In this document: positions 9,620-21,085 of the stretch, in pieces
Layout of the letters: each line of letters starts with the position of its first letter
How positions within the stretch are numbered: position 1 is the first letter of the stretch
Notes under the pieces: model-generated
The model's input: the letters and a program-made list of their open reading frames with translations, nothing else
The model's database searches: none
Told to the model about the DNA's origin: nothing
Program-made: the position numbers and the translations under genes
Assembly (NCBI GenBank): GCA_951799405.1
Contig: OX637339.1
Span: 18,290,001-18,354,000 of the forward strand
Source: Agapetus fuscipes
Lineage: Eukaryota; Arthropoda; Insecta; Trichoptera; Glossosomatidae
Length of the DNA stretch: 64,000 nucleotides
Reading direction: 5' to 3'

Positions 9620-9735
9620 CTTTCTTCTTTTGGGCGCCGTTTAGTGGCTCCAGCCACCCCAAGGGCGCCCACCGCTCACTCTCTTCTTGTGAAGATGGTG
9701 GTCTTCAGCTCCTTCAGCTTCATTACTTACACAAA
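9620..9735. repeat. LINE 3'-end-like fragment
   Basis: GGGCGCCGTTTAGTGGCTCCAGCCACCCCAAGGGCGCCCA resembles the TATAGCGCC...CCAAAGGCGC segment next to the LINE fragment at about 22970 and a short piece at 47655-47695. No frame is preserved. From 9741 to 10389 I see nothing further. Confidence 0.4.
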
Positions 9736-10389
9736 ACTAAATGTTTTGTTATGAAAATTGGCTATGACCTAAACATGACCGTATTTTGTGCTATAAAGTC
9801 CTGTGCAGTCCACTGTACAATTTATTTTTTATTTAATTCAAAGTTAATTTATTCATTACAGGGAAAGACTGATTAAAGCATATAATTTATAATCTAAGTT
9901 GCAGAGATTTAAGGTTCACACTCCGTGCACATAAGCAAAAAGGAACATGTTCAAACCCTATTCACACTAGATGCATTATATCCGGTTTGTCTATGGATTA
10001 CCAGACAGATTGTGTGAAAGTTCTCGTGCATCCCCATACGCCAATAGACTTCTGACCGGGTAATAAAAATAATATTAGGATGGTTTATGTATCTTAATAG
10101 TCTACGGACAGACGATGCTGAAGGCAATATGCTAAGGGTTCAATCAACTGTGGCCTTTCTTCCCTCGTCGGGTCTATTTATCCAATTTTTGGTGACGCCA
10201 ATATCGGTTTGAATACAGGATCCTCATTGGTTGGATCCTGCAGGAGGGTGGCTTGGTTAGCCTGATATAAAAAATAGGAGCGCACGGTTTTCAGCCCTGC
10301 AAATGGTAAATGTCATCTCATACCTCATGTGGCACGGTGTTTTAACCGTAACAGGTACGTTAAGGTCTTTCGACGGTCGTCGATATAAT

Positions 10390-10480
10390 ACTAATCAGCT
10401 GTTGACAGGTGTTCATACAAATATTACCGATATTCGGTAGGTAAGAATTATCGTGGTGATGAGACTACCACCCCAGTACT
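10390..10480. repeat. MITE fragment related to 5602-5823
   Basis: TAATCAGCTGTTGACAGGTG...TTCATACAAATATTACC...TTCGGTAGGTAAG parallels the interior of the 222-bp MITE. The long TIRs are not present. Confidence 0.5.
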
Positions 10481-10486
10481 GTATCC

Positions 10487-10729
10487 TTAGTGCGAGTTGC
10501 ACAACTTGAGTAATGTAATGTAAAGTTTACGGCAATTATTAAAGATTGATTTCCCCCAAAATCTGTCATTTTTGTTTGTTTGAATTAAGTTTCTTCATCA
10601 CTGTAACTCTTTTGCTAAGACCATAAAGTGTAAGAAACAAAAACGGCAGATTTTGGGAGAAATCACTCTTTAATATTTTCCGTAAACTTTACTTTTCTCA
10701 AGTTTTGCAACTCGTACTAAGGGTACTGA
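10487..10729. mobile_element. Palindromic MITE, family PAL1
   Basis: The ends read GTATCCTTAGTGCGAGTTGC and (inverted) GTACCCTTAGTACGAGTTGC. Most of the element can fold back, with AAAGTTTACGG, AATCACTCTTTAA and AAAACGGCAGATTTTGGG arms around a centre containing CTCTTTTGCTAAGACC. Other copies lie at 23909-24125, 26121-26362, 40545-40786 and 43854-44193. Confidence 0.8.
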
Positions 10730-10989
10730 TATTTTTTTCTAAACTCTTCATGTATATAATCTCATAAAGATATACACGTTTTTCACTTTTTCTAAGTTTG
10801 ACCACTATGGTACTAAGAGCAGTTTTTTAATCGACCATTCAGTATGAAACTGCATTGCTTTTACCATGAGAATTTTTTCTACGGACAATGGTAAATTTAG
10901 TCGAGATGTTTCGCACGTTCAGGGCTCGAGACCCGACCAGTCTATGATATTATTTTTGTAATAGCACAATCTATGCAACTTAGATACAG

Positions 10990-11238
10990 ATTATAGGTTG
11001 GTATGCGGCTGACCACCAATACTGTAAAAAATGGTTCACTTTGCCAATGTCACCCCTGTTTCAGGGAAGGACGGCAAGAGTTGCAGGGCTTATGTTCATT
11101 TGAGATTGGGTTTTTATATTGTAGGTCCACATGCGGCATGTGTTAGCGCGAAATTATACATGTCTGCTTGTGGGAATGCATTTAATATAAATCTTAAATG
11201 ATATATATCTTTGCAGCTTAGATTAGATTAGATTAGAT
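10990..11238 (+). repeat. FB arm with (GATTA)n end
   Basis: A well-preserved arm from TTATAGGTTGGTATGCGGCTG to the pentamer run TTAGATTAGATTAGATTA. The upstream stretch 10730-10989 has no recognisable feature. A short stretch after the arm (11240-11330) resembles 44480-44560 and may be a LINE remnant. Confidence 0.8.
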
Positions 11239-11590
11239 TAAAGCTTTTCTCAATCCACTTCTAGACGCAGGCCTCGTCCAATTTTCTCTTTGACTCTAAA
11301 TCGCCCGCTGTGTTTTTTTCATCTCTACATTTTGAAGCTTAGTTTAGTAGGAGATAGTTGGCAATAATTCACCACGTTTGCCAGACAGGTTGGTGACTAC
11401 CTGTTGAGACGTGGGGATTATGTTACTTCATCCCTACCCTGCAAGCACCTTGGGAACGTACTGTTTTAGGGTTACAGCTTCCTCCAACTCAAAAAAGTTT
11501 CTGCACTTTTCTGTAGTGAAAGATTATCTAAGTTGCACTCTTATTATTACCTCTCTGAAGGGAACATAATTAAGTGTATATTAATTTCGA

Positions 11591-11930
11591 CCGGTCCGTA
11601 GTCCAGTGGTAACACTTCCGACTCGTAAATGGAAGGTTGTGGGTTCGAATCTCGGTGGAGCACAAAAAAACATACCATTTAAATATTCGAACATGCTCTT
11701 CGCTGGGTGAAAAATTCATTTACCATTACCAAAGACTTAAGTCTTAAGATCCATTTACCAAGGACTAAAGACATAAACAGAGACTAAAGGCTTAAAGTCC
11801 ATCCAGCCAGCCTTACAGCAACTGGGTCTTGCTTGAGAATTGGCGCTCTCTACAGCGACGACCAAGCTCGCAGAGGGCTTTTGAGGTGTGATACATACAA
11901 AAACAGTGCTCACCAAATAAATCAGCCATC
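11591..11930 (+). mobile_element. tRNA-like SINE, family T2 (no 5S head)
   Basis: Starts CCGGTCCGTAGTCCAGTGG (A-box region), with B box GGTTCGAATCT, then the family body (GGGTGAAAAATTCAT, CCATCCAGCC, TTACAGCAACTGGG, CTTGAGAATTGGCGC) and the tail GAGGTGTGATACATACAAAAACAG. A partial internal duplication (AAAGACTTAAG repeated) is unique to this copy. This copy lacks the 5S-derived head seen at 29086 and 30585-31008. Confidence 0.8.
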
Positions 11931-12130
11931 AAAATTATTTAATTTGATAAAAGCGTGTTTCACCTATTTATTTTCACAGTAAAGCGTACACGCTTTTGTC
12001 AATCTTTATTTATATTTGATAGAAAATTTCCCCTCTTTCAGAAATCAGTCTTATTTATTTGACCAGCACAGTTTTTGTTTGAATTACATCTCAAGAGCTT
12101 AATCACGCTTGATCGCCGCTATTCAGTACC

Positions 12131-12302
12131 AATTTTTCAGGTCGCTGCAAGCTTTTGTGGCCGGTCATTGATGAAAAGACATAAATTTTTCAACCCAGCA
12201 AAGAGTATTTTTCAAAACTATATTATTTTTTGTGCTCGGCCAGGAATCGAACCACTTCCTTCCGATTATAAGTCAGAAGCATTGACCGCTGAGACCGGTC
12301 AA
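12131..12302 (-). mobile_element. tRNA-like SINE T2, diverged
   Basis: Minus strand: A-box-like end GACCGGTCTCAGCGGTC, B box GGTTCGATTCC, then a body with AAAAATTTATG and GACCGG. It is more diverged than other copies. Confidence 0.6.
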
Positions 12303-12529
12303 TATCTTCAACATTTTATTTAATAAATCACAGCAAATTTTAATTTGTATACAGTGCATTTTCCCGTAGTACGGTACAGGAGTTTTCCAAAGCTTTTCAC
12401 ACAATTGCATTGCCAAGTCAATTTCATCCAGGAAATTAGCTTTTGTCCGAATACAAACAAGCATTCTCTCCCTATATCTATATAATCTATGCATGCAAAA
12501 CTGGGACAATCCTAATTAGTAGCGATCGA

Positions 12530-12690
12530 ATCTATAATCTAAGTTGCAGAGATACTCGTATCTTCGTCGTTTATTAAAAAAACAAAAGGTCGATCATAAT
12601 AATGGTTAAATAGTGTATGCCCACAAGGAGACACGTGTAAGTTCGCGTTTACAGGATATCAAATAGTGAACCACTTGTTACAATATATGT
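12530..12690 (-). repeat. FB arm fragment
   Basis: TCTATAATCTAAGTTGCAGAG at the left, then ATGCCCACAAGGAGACACGTG, GTGAACC and GTCAGCC. Internal parts are lost. Confidence 0.5.
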
Positions 12691-12719
12691 TGTCAGCCTA
12701 TGATAATAATAATATTATG

Positions 12720-13010
12720 ATCCGGTCCGCAGTCCAGTGGTAACACTTCGGACTCGTAAATGGAAGGTTGTGGGTTCGAATCCCGGCGGAGCACAAAAAA
12801 ATACCATTTATATTTTCAACTCTGCTCTTGCCTGGGTTGAAAAATTCATAAACCTTTACCAAAGATCGGTCACCAAAGGTCCATTCAGCCTTACAGCAAC
12901 TAGGTCTTGCATGAGAATTGGCGTTTTCCATAGCGACAACCAAGCTTGCAGAAGGTTTTTCGAGTGTGATTCACACAAAAACAGTGCTCACCAAATGCAT
13001 CATCCTAATA
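12720..13010 (+). mobile_element. tRNA-like SINE T2
   Basis: TCCGGTCCGCAGTCCAGTGG, B box GGTTCGAATCC, body and tail as in other T2 copies, ending CTCACCAAATGCATCATCC. No 5S head. From 13011 to 13898 I see nothing specific; a 3' LTR for the element that follows was not found there. Confidence 0.8.
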
Positions 13011-13898
13011 TTTGTTTACATACTGTTATGTTTTTAGGGTTCAAATAGTCTTTAAATTAAAAACTGGTATTTTTTAAAGGATATTTATTTTACAGTTAGA
13101 TTTTTTTATGACAGTTATATTTACTTTTTACATTTATTTAGCAATTTACATTTATTTCACAGATGGTTTGTGTTCACTTATACTGTATTTCGTGTTTAAA
13201 AGTAGAGTGTCGTATGAAGACTGTCCCCTTGCAAGCTGTTCGCGCCCTTTTTCCCTCAGCAATAAAATTTACTAGAGGTTGGCTTCGCTAGAATCTTCTC
13301 GAAGCAGATAATCTAGTGGTTTTTTTCTAAAATTTCTTTACCCTAGGTACTTATAATAATTAATCCTACTTATATACAACTCTTATCGGCTATAAATGAT
13401 ATACCTACCTACCTTAATATATATATGTATTTGCTATTTACATAACAATACTTACAATTTTTTTTAATGAATAAATTAAAATTGGGGCATCTGCATGACA
13501 CAAAAACTCTAAAGTCATCAAAAAATCAGAATGCCGAATAAAAAAAAATCAAGAGCATTCAGTTCACACAAGTCGTATACGGAACCAACGCGAGAACAAC
13601 AAACTATGAAAAGAAAATATAGTAATTTTTAATAATCGGTACCTACCCGACAAAGAACATAGCATCCGTACAAGCTCGTTCAAACCAGGCAAGTACAATC
13701 CGGTCAGTAGTCTGTATCATAATCTTAGTTATCGTCCGTATAGTGCTTGTTTATCTTATCTCCAACAGAGGCAATTCACATGAGCAATGTTTGTATGTGT
13801 ACTGGACTAATGTGTCTTCTGCATTCTGGAAATTGATTTTGGAAATATTAAAAGCAACTCTCACTTATCGTATTTCTTAATACAATGTCATTTCAAGT

Positions 13899-15794
13899 TC
13901 ATCTTTTAATGTATCCTATTGTTCTATTATATGTCTCTACATTATTGCACATGGGAGTATATAAAGTTGTATAAAATATTTTCTGTACTCCATATGAGTA
14001 CATAAAGTCTTTAAATGCATTAGACTTTAAATTCTTTCCATTATCTGTTATTATCGTTTGCGGTACTCCTTCTGTTAAAAATATTTTATTTTCTATTAAT
14101 TTTACTATTTCTTCTGTAGTAGCTCTTCTTAAAGGAAATAACCAACAATATTTGGTAAAAACATCTATTATTGATAATATATGTATATAGCCCGTACTTG
14201 ATTTTGGTAATGGTCCTATCAAATCAATACTCAGCATTTTTAACGGTCTATCCACTCTTTTTCTATTTTCCATTTTTCCTGCTGGAGGTAAATTATTCGG
14301 CTTATACATTTTACATTTTTGACATTTATTTATACAACTTTTTATATCTGCATACATATTTTTCCAATAGTAACACCTTGATATGTATTTATAAGTTTTA
14401 AAAATACCTACATGTCCATTATCATGATGATTCTTTATTATAGTTAATCTATTGTCTATAATAGGTATCTCTTTCCAATTATATTCCTCTGTGAAAGGAT
14501 TATCATCATTTATTAGTTTAAATAATTTATTATCTACCATTTTGAATTTTTTGTATTTGTGTGGTGTTTTTGTACATCCTTCTGCGATATTATTATACCA
14601 AGGATCTGCAATATTTGAATTTATTACTTCCATTTCTTTAGTACCAGGAATCCTAGATAATACATCTGGCACTGTATGTTCTTTCCCTTTTCTATGCTCA
14701 ATCTCAAATTCATACTGTGAAAGTCTCATGGCCCATCTTGCTAATCTACCTGTTGGATTTGATATTTTATTCAAGAATTTTAATGCCATATGATCAGTTA
14801 TTACCTTGAATTTCATCCCATCTAGATAAGATCGAAAATGTTCAATTGACTCTACAATGGCAAGAAGCTCACGTTCTGATGTCGAATAGTTTTGTTCTCT
14901 AACTGTCAAACTTCTTGAAAAATATGCTATTGGCTTTTCTGACCCATTGATATTTTGGTTTAATACTGAAGCTACTTGATTTTTACTGGCATCAGTGTGT
15001 AAAAAAAAATCTTTTGTGAAATCCGGACATATTAATACAGGGGCTGTGCTTAAGGCTAATTTTAAATTATTAAATGCATCCTCAGATTCTTTTGACCAAT
15101 TAAAATTGTTCTGACCTTTTTTACCTCTCAATAATTTATTTAGTGGATATGATATCTCACTGCAGTTTCGTATAACTTTTCTATAAAATCCTACCAAACC
15201 TAAAAACATTCGTAGTTGTTTTACATTTTTCGGTGAAGGATATTCCTCTATAATCTTGACTTTATTTGAATCTGGCCTTAATCCATTTTCATCAATAATG
15301 TATCCCAAATATTTTAAACTATCTTTGCAAAATTCACATTTTGAAAATTTTACCGTTAACCCTGCTTCTTGTAATATATTTTTAACTTGTTTTAATAAAT
15401 TTAAATGTGAATTGAAATCTTCGTTAATAATAATTAAGTCATCGATATAACAAAATATGTTAGTATCAAATTTAGGTCCAAATAATTTGTCTAATAAACG
15501 CTGTGTTTCAGAACTTGAATTTTTTAAACCGAACGGCATTTTTGTGAATTGAAACAACCCTCTATTTGGTACGACGAAGGCAGTTTTTTCTTTGGACGAT
15601 TCTTCTAGTGGAATTTGCCAAAACGCCTTGCTTAAATCTATTGAAGAGATATATTTGGCATTTCGTAAATTTGCTAAAACTTGATTTAAATTTGGAATGG
15701 GATAGTTATCTCGTTTTGTTACTTCATTGAGTCTTCTAGAGTCCAAACAAAATCTAGGCGTTCCATCCTTTTTAATTACAATCTTTTTGTACAT
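13899..15794 (-). pseudogene. Ty3/gypsy pol fragment: RT, RNase H, integrase
   Basis: A 631-codon frame. Reverse transcriptase blocks: RFCLDSRRLN, SIDLSKAFWQIPL and the YIDD box near residue 117. RNase H follows with HTDASKNQ, SERELLAIVE and TDHMALKFL. Integrase shows the H-x3-H/C-x2-C zinc motif (HDNGH...CQKC) and an intact D, D-35-E triad ending at VETYN. The protein stops soon after the triad, with no downstream integrase C-terminal domain. The protease and the first part of the RT palm are absent: the frame begins about where gag zinc knuckles end, in a different frame. This indicates an internal deletion, so the element is defective. The reading frame itself is otherwise unbroken. Confidence 0.85.
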
Positions 15795-16611
15795 GTCCTG
15801 TACGCTTACATGAGTAACAGATTACTGTGTGTTTTTTAAAATTTCCATTTTTTATAAAACAATTTCTTTCCACATGTCCTCTTTTATTACAAAAGTAGCA
15901 TACTATATTATTTGTGAAAATTCTACATTTATTCTGTATGTAATCTAGTTTTCTATTTTTAGTCCAACAATCTATTTCATCATGTCCTAATTTATTACAA
16001 AAATTGCATTTTTGCATTACATTTTTCTCTTCTGTGTCATTCATTACATTTAAATTCTTACATTCATTAAATTTGAAAAATGATTCAAACTTGCTACATA
16101 TTGTAGATAATTCCTCTGTATTTTTAATTTCAGATGTTGTCAGTAAAGTTGCATATTTTTCTGACAATCCATGAATTATTATGTCCATAAGTTCTTTATC
16201 ATGCATTCTTTTATTTAATAAATTATTTTTTGATTTTACCTTTAAAATATAAACAGATGCATTATCATGACCTTGTACCATATTTAAAATTTCTAACTTA
16301 AGATTCCTTTGAAAGTCATATTTTTCAAATTGTTGTAAGAATTTGGTTTTAAAAATTTTCCAATCAAATTCACAATTAATTGCTCTGTACCAAGTTAACG
16401 GAAAATCTGTTAAAAATATAGGCATACACTCTACCAAATAATCTAATTTTAATTTGTAGACTTTGGCTAATTCTTCTAACCTTATTATAAATTCATTTGG
16501 TTCACTTTCACCATTAAAAGATATTTTTAATTTGAGAGGATCAAAATTTATGGACTCCATTGTGTTACTTTCTAAATCCTTTTTATTATTTATTTTTTTA
16601 GATTTCGTCAT
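15772..16611 (-). CDS. Ty3/gypsy Gag with three zinc knuckles
   Basis: A 279-codon frame. The middle part (residues about 30-170) looks like a capsid-type retrotransposon Gag, with TWYRAINCEFDW and FLQQFEKYDF. Three C-x2-C-x4-H-x4-C knuckles follow near the end: CNFCNKLGHDEIDC, CYFCNKRGHVERNC and CYSCKRTGHVQKDC. Gag would form the particle and bind RNA. The stop overlaps the pol frame by 23 bases in another frame. The junction looks like a deletion that removed the protease, not a normal programmed frameshift site, though that cannot be excluded. The start Met is preceded by an AT-rich leader interrupted by a SINE. Confidence 0.8.
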   Translation of the reverse strand: MTKSKKINNKKDLESNTMESINFDPLKLKISFNGESEPNEFIIRLEELAKVYKLKLDYLVECMPIFLTDFPLTWYRAINCEFDWKIFKTKFLQQFEKYDFQRNLKLEILNMVQGHDNASVYILKVKSKNNLLNKRMHDKELMDIIIHGLSEKYATLLTTSEIKNTEELSTICSKFESFFKFNECKNLNVMNDTEEKNVMQKCNFCNKLGHDEIDCWTKNRKLDYIQNKCRIFTNNIVCYFCNKRGHVERNCFIKNGNFKKHTVICYSCKRTGHVQKDCN

Positions 16612-16683
16612 TTGCTGTATATTTTCAATTTATGCAATTAAAAAAAAATCATTTCATTGAAAAAAATTTTTTCATACAAATTA

Positions 16684-17037
16684 AATATAACACGCAAAAA
16701 AAAAAAAAACGCAACTAAGCTACACATATAGTGTAACTTCTTGCCGCGTTATCCCCGAAGGGGTCGCATGTGGCGAGTTGAACCTATTTATTTTTACAGG
16801 TAAGGGGGCCGGCCTTACGCCAACCACTTCAGTTGAAGTGGGAATTTCCCAGCTCCCGAGGGGGCTGGTACTCATTTCTTGTAAAGGCTGAGTAAACCTC
16901 GCCGGTATTTATATAATGGGGTTTTAAATACACACCGAAATTGGAAATCATTTCTGAGACCCTCCTCGGTGGGATTCGAACCCGAGCTCACGGGGTAGAA
17001 TGCAAGCACTCTACCAACTGAGCTATCGACCGGACCA
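16684..17037 (-). mobile_element. tRNA-derived SINE, family T1, nested in the retrotransposon leader
   Basis: Minus strand: head GGTCCGGTCGATAGCTCAG (A box), B box GGGTTCGAATCCCACC, body (GATTTCC, AATACCGGC, CAGCC, GGGAGCTGGG, CCACTTCAACTGAAGTGG) and tail TGTGTAGCTTAGTTGCG with a poly-A run. It is nearly full length (about 350 bp). It lies between the primer-binding site and gag, so it inserted after the retrotransposon did. Confidence 0.85.
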
Positions 17038-17405
17038 TCATCTATATATATTTATCTAAACTGATTTGAAACAAACTGGTTCATGTACATTCTTTTTTCT
17101 TCTGGGACGTTCGATTTTTAAATCTTCATTTCTTCTGAACGTAGTGTAGGTAATTTGAATTCTCTCACCTTCAATATTTTCAAAACCGCCTTTGAAATCT
17201 TGCAATTTCTTGTTATAAATTGTATAAGTTGAGTTTTTTAAAACATTTTAAACGTGTTGATGCTTTCACAACCATAAATCTGTCCAATTTTAATTATTTC
17301 ATATATTGTATTGTTTTCAATGTCATTTGTTGAAATCGACTGTCATTTGTTTTTGTTTGTGAAAAATTTTCTTCATAGGAATTTCATTTACAGATTTTTT
17401 CTTTT

Positions 17406-17421
17406 ACGTTGGGCGCCAAAA
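17406..17421 (-). other. Retrotransposon primer-binding site
   Basis: On the minus strand TTTTGGCGCCCAACGT follows the LTR end CCTCACA. TGGCGCCCAACGT is a tRNA 3'-end complement seen as the primer-binding site of many gypsy elements. This fixes the LTR boundary and the element's orientation. Confidence 0.75.
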
Positions 17422-17685
17422 TGTGAGGGTTTTTCCTCTGTCCTGCTGATTGACACAATTAATAATGTAACAGCCACTTTAATATGTTTACTTTTATTCC
17501 TTTCACAATGTATACACAATAAACCACAGCACAATAATATTAATTATTCTTAATTACACATGCTTGTGGCTCTCACGCCAGGCAAGCTTCTTCTCTCTTC
17601 TTCTGCATTCTTTTGTTTTCCTTTTTCCATTCAAATTTAAATACAATGTTCCATTCTACCAAACAAACAAACTCATCTCGTTACA
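17422..17685 (-). mobile_element. 5' LTR of the gypsy element
   Basis: On the minus strand it would run from TGTAACGAGATGAG to CCCTCACA, about 264 bp, with TG...CA ends. The inner edge is set by the primer-binding site; the outer edge is inferred from TG. I find no matching 3' LTR near 13.0-13.9 kb, so the 3' part of the element is lost. Confidence 0.6.
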
Positions 17686-17856
17686 GTAGATAAGCCAAAC
17701 AAGCACAGGGGGGCAATGTATAGACAATTAAGGTTCATATTGAATACATGCTTACAAGTAGGCACAATATAATATTATGCTTAAACCCTCCTCATACCCG
17801 TTCTGTATGCATGTGTCAGAAGGACCCATAGCAAATGGACGTTCATACAAAGCGTG

Positions 17857-18011
17857 TAACAGCCCGTTCCCACTTGTCGGGTGTCGGATCCGTACATTTC
17901 GGACAAAATCGGTTTCCCACAAGTGTGAATAGCTCCATACATAATGTTCTGCCACTGGAACCTCCGATTAATACACGGATCCGACACCCGACAAATGGGA
18001 ACGGGCTGTTA
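17857..18011. mobile_element. 155-bp MITE with long TIRs
   Basis: The left end TAACAGCCCGTTCCCACTTG and right end CAAATGGGAACGGGCTGTTA are inverted repeats of about 36 bp (including GGGTGTCGGATCCGT) with one or two mismatches. The terminal TAA/TTA may be a target duplication. The flanking sequence (17750-17855) is a dispersed repeat also found at about 32810-32920. Confidence 0.75.
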
Positions 18012-18165
18012 GTTCGCGCTTCCACATGCTGCATGCGTACCTTCAAAATAAACCAAAGCTCAAGTGAACAAAAACCTTGCAACCAATACGGCCTTTCCCT
18101 GAAACAGGTGTGGCACTGGTAAAAATTAATCATCATCGTCAGCCTCATAGGTACCAACTTATTGG
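18012..18165 (-). repeat. FB arm fragment
   Basis: GTTCGCGCTTCCACATGCTGC, CCTGAAACAGGTGTGGCA and CAGCCTCATAGGTACCAAC identify a diverged minus-orientation arm. The 155-bp MITE lies at its left edge. Confidence 0.55.
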
Positions 18166-18212
18166 TCAAAAAACTTTTCATTTATCTCATTGAACTCACC
18201 ATTATTAATAAT

Positions 18213-18400
18213 ATGCCGACCGATAGCTCAGTTTGAAGATTGCTTGCATTTTATGCTTAGAGCTTGGGTTCGAATCCCACCGAGGGTGTCAGAAATGATT
18301 TCCCGCTTCGGTGTTTATTAAAACCCAAAATGAAATACTGGCAAGGCAGCCCCCTCGGGAGCTGAATTTACAAGTTCAAGATTATTTGCTTCTGTAGACA
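18213..18400 (+). mobile_element. tRNA-derived SINE T1 fragment
   Basis: ACCGATAGCTCAGTTTG, B box GGGTTCGAATCCCACC, GATTTCCCGCTTCGGTG and GGCAGCCCCCTCGGGAGCTG. It is truncated at its 3' side. Confidence 0.7.
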
Positions 18401-18436
18401 CATTCAGCGACTTAACCACTAACTACTTATCACTAG

Positions 18437-19796
18437 CAGAGGCGGCTCCTCAATAAAAATGTTAGCAGTTCAAAATTTCTGCAATTTCAATTTTTCTTTA
18501 ATTTTCCATTTTGCTTGGAATGCAATTGCAAAAAATACATACATATAATATAATGGTTTATTTAGGTACAAGAGTACTCACCTGCACCCGTTTTGTTGCA
18601 TAAGAAATAAATGAGCAAATACCTACTTGCAGTTATTTGAAATGTAAATCCATACTTCGCTTCTTCATTTGAGCGAAAGCCTCAATGCCAACTCAAATGC
18701 AGCACAAAATTGAACACAAACAATTATTCTATAATCTGTTCTGACGCACTTTGTCATTAAACATTTTAATTGATTCTCTACAACCAACATCACAAGCAAT
18801 TGTCGAATATCTGTTTGACCTAATTAATTTAAATGCATTACACGCTCAATGCACATAAGTTTGCAAAAGTGCATGCTTTTTAACTTTGTTAGTAAGGTGA
18901 GCGAGATCTACATAATTATGACAACACCTTTTCACTCCAAGATTTTTCACCACCAATAATAAGACACGGGAAGCAGAAAAAAGTATAATTAATCATTCAC
19001 AACCACACAGACAAGATGCTTTCAAATAATATTCTTTTTAAATACCCTATTCACTTTTTTACACTTAGCTTTACATTGTTGAATAATTTTGAATTATTAT
19101 CTAGGAAGATAACAACTTTTTATTAAAAAAAATGATCGAAAAAACTACGATTTTTCTTGATAAAGTCAAATTAATTAAAAACAAAATTGTAATAAATTCA
19201 CGATAACTTTGAAAATATTCACGCTAAATACAGACAGAACCGGCAACAGTACGTTTACATGTCAACTAACAACGGAATGGAAGTGAGTCACCGAGATTTC
19301 AATATTATTTTCAATCAACAAACATTGTTTTCTTAAAAATGCTTCAGGACTAAATTGTGAGGATTCATTGTGTCCACGGCAAGTCGAATATTTTATAATA
19401 TTCGGCGCTGCACTAAACCACCGTTTTGCGTCTTTGTCTAGCTTGATGAAATGGTAATGTTTTATCTGCTTTCTCGCTCTATGGCACGGATTTGGAGCAA
19501 CCACATAATATGTATGAAATTTTTTGAAATCCTCAGTTCACTTTGGATTTTGCACGATGAGTAGGCATAGGTACCTAAACTATAATATTATGTTATGTAC
19601 GGCGCCTTTGTGCTTCGCGAGCGCTCCATAAAATTAAGTCGGTACTTATTTATTATTGATTTTTACTTCAGCGATCTTTCAAAACAACTTCCACACAACA
19701 TATTTTTTTTAAAAGGATATACATTTTTTTGCTACTTTTTTTATAAAATCTAGGCAGTGCATTGAACGGCTGCACGTTATTGGCGAACCGCCTCTG
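18437..19796. mobile_element. hAT-type element, 1,360 bp, with 8-bp TSD
   Basis: The ends are CAGAGGCGGCTC and, inverted, CAGAGGCGGTTC; imperfect similarity continues inward (CAATAA, GTTCAA). The 8-bp sequence ATCACTAG sits directly outside both ends (18429-18436 and 19797-19804). Eight-base duplications and CAG-starting ends are hallmarks of the hAT superfamily. No transposase domain is recognisable. An 80-codon minus-strand frame at 19262-19504 with no clear homology may be a remnant. Confidence 0.85.
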
Positions 19797-19994
19797 ATCA
19801 CTAGCACTTACCACTAAACTACTTGTTATTGCTACTTCCCCTCCTGTGCAAGTCGCTGTGGGAACAGGCTGTTCCGAAAGACAATGGCTGCCGGTGTTTT
19901 TGTATCACTTTTCTCACGAAAAAAATTACAATACTCTTAACAGGTACCGGCTGTGAGAACCGTCTTGCGAATCATACGTGATTCACAGGGGTGT

Positions 19995-20165
19995 TGCAAA
20001 ATATGTGACACTCGATTTGTTGCACACGGAAAGGTGGCAATAGTTGCACAGCTTAAATGTTCATTTGCATTCATGTTTTTTTTCTTGGTACTCGTGCAGC
20101 ATGTGTAAACGCAAATTTACAAATGCCTACTTGTGTATTTGTACATTTGAATTGGTTGGCTTATG
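19995..20165 (+). repeat. FB arm fragment
   Basis: Diverged: TTGCACAGCTTAAATGTTCATTTG, GCAGCATGTGTAAACGC and the 3' part near CTACTTGTG. It lacks clean ends. Confidence 0.4.
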
Positions 20166-20267
20166 AAAATCTATGAATATTTAATAGTGTCTTGCACAGG
20201 AAAAATTCAACTGGATTAACGCTCGTTTGACAAATTATAATTAACTTCAAAGATTAATTACACTTTT

Positions 20268-20350
20268 CGGATATTAAACGAACCGTTATTAGAGAACTTA
20301 CATTATTCTTGACGTTTCGCTTGCGACACAGCCATCGTCTCTAGGAGGTA
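20268..20350 (-). repeat. Penelope-like terminal fragment, decayed hammerhead
   Basis: Minus strand: AGAGACGATGGCTGTGTCGC followed by AAGCGAAACGTCA. This keeps the GAAAC-GTC part of a hammerhead-like motif, but the CTGANGA core is mutated to CTAGAGA. Related to 1375-1450. Confidence 0.4.
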
Positions 20351-20584
20351 CCCTTTCTGCACGATGATCGTACATCAGTCCATACTCAATCATATAAAGT
20401 TCATCATCAATAGTAAATACGTTTTTTTTACAAATACCTACATAGTACTTTTTTATACACTTATACAGCTCACATGACGACTTGCATCTCCACCATACAT
20501 TTTGGTAAAAACCATCGTTTTCCTTATATGGTATTTATCAAAATTTCCAAACGCGTCAATTTAAGTTATTTGTCTTGGCATAAA

Positions 20585-20830
20585 ATATCAAATATGGTAT
20601 GAGGCTGATCACAAATACTGTAAAAATCTATTTACTTTGCCAATGTTATACCCTTTGACTTATGGGTTGGTATAAGGCTGACCACCCGTTCTGTAAAATA
20701 TGGTTCATTTTGCCAATGTCACCACTGTTTCAGGGTGGTCGGTCGGCAAAAATTGCACAGTTAATGTTAATGTTAATTTGATATTTCTTTTTTTTAATTT
20801 GCCCGTACAACTTAGATTATAGATCACAGA
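20585..20830 (+). repeat. FB arm, partly duplicated
   Basis: Two overlapping starts are visible (GGTATGAGGCTGATCAC near 20595 and GGGTTGGTATAAGGCTG near 20665). Then come CACCACTGTTTCAGGG and an end CTTAGATTATAGAT. Confidence 0.55.
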
Positions 20831-21085
20831 AGGGTTACAAAATAAAATTCCTCAACAATTAATGACACTACAACTTAGATAATTACAGGTGTAAAATTAT
20901 TTGTCAACACCGTGTAGTTTTAACAAAGAGGTTGAGGAAAAAGTTATTCAACTGCATATATTACCAACCACCTTCCACACCATAATATGAAGTTCTCTAA
21001 ACAAAGAACAACTATTGCATATTATTTTATTATTATTAAAGCATGCACAATGTATATAAAAAAGATATATATATATTAATCGATA

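Noticed and set aside
16960..17037. True tRNA gene with A and B boxes
   Set aside because: The tRNA-like unit continues into a SINE body found many times in the window and does not fold as a clean cloverleaf by eye.
17311..17553. Open frame spanning the retrotransposon leader and LTR
   Set aside because: It overlaps the primer-binding site and LTR on the opposite strand and has no protein-like features.
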